The translations under genes and the position numbers were made by a program. Below the pieces are notes generated by a model. It was not told where the DNA came from, searched no databases, and saw nothing but the letters and a program-made list of their open reading frames with translations. A stretch of DNA of 20,723 nucleotides from a virus: positions 1 to 20,723 of IMG/VR virus record IMGVR_UViG_3300034279_001641. One strand, given 5' to 3'. This document shows positions 18,148 to 20,723 of this stretch, piece after piece. The number at the start of each line of letters is the position of its first letter. The first letter of the stretch is position 1.

Positions 18148-18822
18148 ATGGATGTCAAACTTGTCTCCTATTCGCAGCCAACCCAAGACTTTGCCTCCCA
18201 GGGAGTTGATGATGCCCAGGAACTCATTGCCTACTGTGCCAGAGTCTCCAATCCAGCCAACCAGTTCAATACCGAAACTTCAGAGAAGCTCATTAGGTAC
18301 CTCATACGACACCAGCACTGGAGTCCTCTCGAGATGGTTTCAGCTTGTATGGAGATTGTTACTACCAGGGACATCGCTCGTCAGATCCTCCGTCATAGAA
18401 GTTTCAGTTTCCAGGAATTCAGTCAACGATACGCCGATCCCACCGCCGAACTCGAAAGTGCGTTTGTACTACGAGAATGTCGACTCCAGGACACCAAAAA
18501 TAGACAAAACAGTGTAGAGACTGATGACACAATGCTGGCCAACGAATGGCATCGTGCCCAAGAACGAGTGCTCTATGCTGTAAAGCGTGAATACGAATGG
18601 GCCATTAAAAACGGTATTGCCAAAGAGCAAGCCCGTGCTGTGTTGCCCGAAGGTCTTACAGTTAGCCGCATGTATATGAACGGTACCTTGCGATCTTGGA
18701 TTCACTTTATCGAACTGCGATCAGGCAATGGTACGCAAAAAGAACATCAACTGATTGCTCTTGCATGTGCTCGAGCTATTGCCGAAATCTTCCCAATGGC
18801 TAACGATATTGTTGCAAAATAA
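18148..18822 (+). CDS. thyX: Flavin-dependent thymidylate synthase
   Basis: The 224-residue protein has the ThyX signature RHRX7S: R82-H83-R84 and S92 in RHRSFSFQEFSQRY. Other family blocks are 'WSPLEMVSACMEI', 'AYCARVSNP' and 'RSWIHFIELRSGNGTQKEHQ'. ThyX makes dTMP from dUMP with methylene-tetrahydrofolate, FAD and NADPH, and supplies the phage with thymine nucleotides. The length is close to the family norm. The start MDVKLVSYSQPT is the expected ThyX N-terminus. There is no good ribosome site upstream. Its 3' end contains the -35 box of the next promoter. Confidence 0.95.
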   Translation: MDVKLVSYSQPTQDFASQGVDDAQELIAYCARVSNPANQFNTETSEKLIRYLIRHQHWSPLEMVSACMEIVTTRDIARQILRHRSFSFQEFSQRYADPTAELESAFVLRECRLQDTKNRQNSVETDDTMLANEWHRAQERVLYAVKREYEWAIKNGIAKEQARAVLPEGLTVSRMYMNGTLRSWIHFIELRSGNGTQKEHQLIALACARAIAEIFPMANDIVAK

Positions 18823-18840
18823 TCGTGATTGTGTTATAAT
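18812..18840 (+). promoter_or_regulatory. Sigma70-type promoter at the end of thyX
   Basis: TTGCAA (18812-18817), 17 nt, TATAAT (18835-18840), TGn-extended. The ATG of the next gene follows 5 nt after the -10 box, so the transcript would be leaderless. Confidence 0.75.
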
Positions 18841-18867
18841 GTTGTATGGCATTAACACACAATCACG
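18824..18867 (+). repeat. Perfect 11-bp inverted repeat around the -10 box and start codon
   Basis: CGTGATTGTGT (18824-18834) is the exact reverse complement of ACACAATCACG (18857-18867). The left arm fills most of the promoter spacer and the right arm lies in codons 4-8. The 22-nt centre holds TATAAT and the ATG. It may be an operator, or a hairpin in read-through RNA from thyX. Confidence 0.6.
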
Positions 18868-19181
18868 CTGTTGAAAGCACCCACTGGACGCCGTCAGAAG
18901 TTAAAATTGTTGACGGCGTCGCCGTGAAGTACATGGATATTCTGGTGCATACGTTTAGGTTAGGTGATGTAGAAGATCCTGACATCTATGCAGCTGAACC
19001 TATTTGGGCATGGCAACAAAGTGCAGCCGGTTGCTGGGTAATGGAGCATGCTGTGGAAAAACCTTACTGGACCCGCCGCACAGACTATCAAAGTTACGGA
19101 TATGAGTTCAAGATTATTGCTCGACTCAGTGTAGCAGATGCAGTATTTTTCAAGTTGAAGTATGTGGGAACAAAAAATTGA
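18846..19181 (+). CDS. Conserved phage-type hypothetical protein, 111 residues
   Basis: The pattern 'YMDILVHTFRLGDVEDPDIY' and 'AAEPIWAWQQSAAGCWVMEH' is one I associate with many phages without known function; 'YGYEFKIIARL' and a C-terminal 'FFKLKY' also fit. The start is 5 nt after a TATAAT box and lacks a ribosome site. An inverted repeat surrounds it. It overlaps the next gene by 20 bases. Confidence 0.8.
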   Translation: MALTHNHAVESTHWTPSEVKIVDGVAVKYMDILVHTFRLGDVEDPDIYAAEPIWAWQQSAAGCWVMEHAVEKPYWTRRTDYQSYGYEFKIIARLSVADAVFFKLKYVGTKN

Positions 19182-19437
19182 ATATGTAGACGCCGAAGTT
19201 GTGCTGCCACCGCCTGTGAGAAAACAGGTCTGGGACGGTGAACAGTTTGTGCCAATGACATTGTACAAATTCAAAGGCTGGCCCGGAATGCAAGCAGAAA
19301 ACTGGTTGCTCAAAAGTTTTGGTCACGCAGGAACATATAAAAACGGACGGTATTGGGATTACAGTAGAGCAGGCGATTTTACTGTGATGGACGAAAAAGT
19401 CTATGTATGGTATCAAATGAAATGGGGAAATAAATGA
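19162..19437 (+). CDS. Hypothetical 91-residue protein
   Basis: A small aromatic-rich protein, ending 'GRYWDYSRAGDFTVMDEKVY' and 'WYQMKWGNK'. It starts within the last codons of the previous gene and ends in an ATGA overlap with the epimerase. No membrane segment. I do not recognise the family. Confidence 0.68.
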   Translation: MWEQKIEYVDAEVVLPPPVRKQVWDGEQFVPMTLYKFKGWPGMQAENWLLKSFGHAGTYKNGRYWDYSRAGDFTVMDEKVYVWYQMKWGNK

Positions 19438-20402
19438 AAATATTAGTAACAGGCGGGCATGGACTGATTGGGCACAATGTGGTGCAACGTCTTCAAGCAC
19501 GTGGCGAAACAGTCAGTGTCATAGACACGCACACCACATACGGAATCATTCCACAGACAGAAATTGATTACTTGATTGGTGAGCGACTCAAGAAAATTTC
19601 TGATCACACATACTACAATCAGTGTGTCACAGACAGCTACGAAATTGATCATATTGTAGAAAAAGAAAAGCCCAAGGTGATCATTCACTGTGCCAGCTTT
19701 CCTAGACAGAAAGTGGTCAATGCCAACCCTGCACACGGCGCTGATGTCATGATGCGTGGCTTGATCAACTTGTTGGAGAGTGCCAAAAAGCACGGTGTAG
19801 AACGTTTTGTTTACATCAGCTCTAGCATGGTGTACGGAGATTTCGAAGATCAAGTCTTGGAAGATGATGTGTGTGCTCCACAAGGACAGTACGGCATCAT
19901 GAAACTAGCAGGGGAATGGCTTGTTAAAGATTATGCAAGAAGAACAGGCATGGAGTATGTTATCATCCGTCCGTCGGCAGTGTATGGACCGTTGGATGTG
20001 GAAGACCGTGTTGTTGCAAAGTTTATGCTCACAGCCATGCGTGGCAACGTTCTCCGAGTCAACGGTGCGTCAGAAACACTTGACTTTACGTATGTTGATG
20101 ACGCCGCGGACGGTATTGTTGCGGCTGCGACTAGGATCATGTGTCGCAACATGGTGTTCAACATCACCAAGAGTCATAGTGTTACACTACTAGAAGCTGC
20201 CGAAATGATTGTTAAAATTGTGGGCAAAGGTGAGATTGAAGTACGAGACAAAGATGCAGACTTCCCCAGCCGTGGCGCACTAAACATTGATCGTGCAAGA
20301 ACTATATTAGGATATGATCCCAAAGTTGATGTAGAACAAGGATTCCGTGAATACTATGACTGGCTTTCGAATTCCGTTTACTGGTCTCCAAAGACAGTAT
20401 AA
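19434..20402 (+). CDS. NAD-dependent sugar-nucleotide epimerase/dehydratase (extended SDR)
   Basis: The 322-residue protein has the extended SDR layout. The Rossmann GxxGxxG motif is at G7-G10-G13 (TGGHGLIG), the catalytic triad region has S130/S131 (VYISSS) and Y153xxxK157 (YGIMK), and 'RPSAVYGP' follows. Such enzymes act on UDP- or other NDP-sugars; the exact sugar cannot be told. An aminotransferase gene overlaps its end, so the pair may make an amino sugar for surface or DNA modification. GGGGA precedes the ATG, which overlaps the upstream stop. Confidence 0.88.
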   Translation: MKILVTGGHGLIGHNVVQRLQARGETVSVIDTHTTYGIIPQTEIDYLIGERLKKISDHTYYNQCVTDSYEIDHIVEKEKPKVIIHCASFPRQKVVNANPAHGADVMMRGLINLLESAKKHGVERFVYISSSMVYGDFEDQVLEDDVCAPQGQYGIMKLAGEWLVKDYARRTGMEYVIIRPSAVYGPLDVEDRVVAKFMLTAMRGNVLRVNGASETLDFTYVDDAADGIVAAATRIMCRNMVFNITKSHSVTLLEAAEMIVKIVGKGEIEVRDKDADFPSRGALNIDRARTILGYDPKVDVEQGFREYYDWLSNSVYWSPKTV

Positions 20403-20723
20403 CAACCTACGCACCGAGATACTGGATGCCACGGACCAGGTGTTGCAATCTGGTCAGCTCATGAACGGACCATGGACTCACAAGTTTGAAAACTGGTTAT
20501 CTGTCAGGAACGGGGGCAAAGATGCTGTAACTTGCCACTCAGGCACTCAGGCCCTGGAAATCATAGCAGAATACTGGCGTGGGCTAGAACTAACCAACAA
20601 ACCGCCAAGAGTGTTGATTCCCAGCTTGACGTTTGTGGCCACTGCCAATGCGTTCTTGCGAGCTGGTTGGGATATCTACTTTGTTGATGTAGATGTCAAC
20701 GGTTTGCTTGACCTTGACAAAAT
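20356..20723 (+). CDS. DegT/DnrJ/EryC1-type aminotransferase, 5' part (runs off the right edge)
   Basis: From the ATG at 20356 the frame is open to the edge (122 codons). The N-terminus 'FTGLQRQYNNLRTEILDATD', then 'SGQLMNGPWTHKFENWL', 'TCHSGTQALEI' and 'VLIPSLTFVATANAFLRAGW' are the classic N-terminal blocks of PLP-dependent sugar aminotransferases. The lysine that binds PLP lies beyond the window. It overlaps the epimerase by 47 bases in another frame. Together they probably convert a keto-sugar nucleotide to an amino sugar. Confidence 0.85.
   Translation, partial: MTGFRIPFTGLQRQYNNLRTEILDATDQVLQSGQLMNGPWTHKFENWLSVRNGGKDAVTCHSGTQALEIIAEYWRGLELTNKPPRVLIPSLTFVATANAFLRAGWDIYFVDVDVNGLLDLDK

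Noticed and set aside
1-20723. CRISPR array, insertion sequence or long direct repeats
   Set aside because: No regularly spaced repeats, transposase motifs or terminal repeats were seen.

Overview
The window reads as part of a tailed-phage genome, probably a T4-like or large myovirus-type phage from an aquatic environment. The evidence is: tightly packed small genes with ATGA or TAATG stop-start overlaps; a cluster of nine phage-type tRNA genes with encoded CCA ends; many short phage-style proteins of unknown function; a flavin-dependent thymidylate synthase; and a mixture of host-like sigma70 promoters with T4-late-like NNTAAATA elements. The host cannot be named. The omega-subunit-like protein and the strong TTGACC/TATAAT promoters suggest a proteobacterial host, but that is inference.

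Layout. (1) 1-2463: the start of a leftward gene, tRNA-Gly, a long B12-binding radical SAM protein and tRNA-Val. (2) 2480-3948: a tRNA island (Pro, Ser, Arg, Leu, Val, Leu, Leu) with small ORFs between the tRNAs and a 35-nt tRNA-like minihelix (acceptor plus T arm only). (3) 3950-5430: an RNase H-fold DUF458-like protein, a roughly 350-nt gene-free stretch with extensive potential RNA structure, a coiled-coil protein and a strong terminator. (4) 5460-9170: small proteins, an RNA polymerase omega homologue, and a nucleotide/phosphate-ester group made up of a tyrosine-phosphatase-fold enzyme, a polynucleotide-kinase-like P-loop protein, a metallophosphoesterase and a MESH1/SpoT-type alarmone hydrolase. 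(5) 9112-10278: a leftward glycosyltransferase-like gene that overlaps the rightward operon tail to tail. (6) 10350-14831: a MoxR AAA+ ATPase and a metallopeptidase/VWA protein, separated by small conserved genes. (7) 14828-18143: a string of tiny genes, four of them encoding membrane proteins. (8) 18148-20723: thyX, two small conserved genes, a sugar-nucleotide epimerase and the start of a DegT/DnrJ-type aminotransferase.

Regulation. Eleven strong promoters of one type (TTGACN, 17 or 18 nt, TAYAAT, often TGn-extended and followed by an ATACACAT-like start) drive rightward units. T4-late-like TAAATA elements precede both leftward genes and a few rightward ones. Several promoters of both kinds place the expected transcription start at or next to the ATG, with no ribosome binding site, which suggests leaderless mRNAs.

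Functional reading (inference). The rightward genes look like an early or middle host-takeover and nucleotide-metabolism programme: transcription (omega), alarmone removal, tRNA supply, dTMP synthesis and a MoxR-VWA remodelling pair. The leftward glycosyltransferase and the right-end sugar genes suggest that the phage makes or modifies surface sugars.
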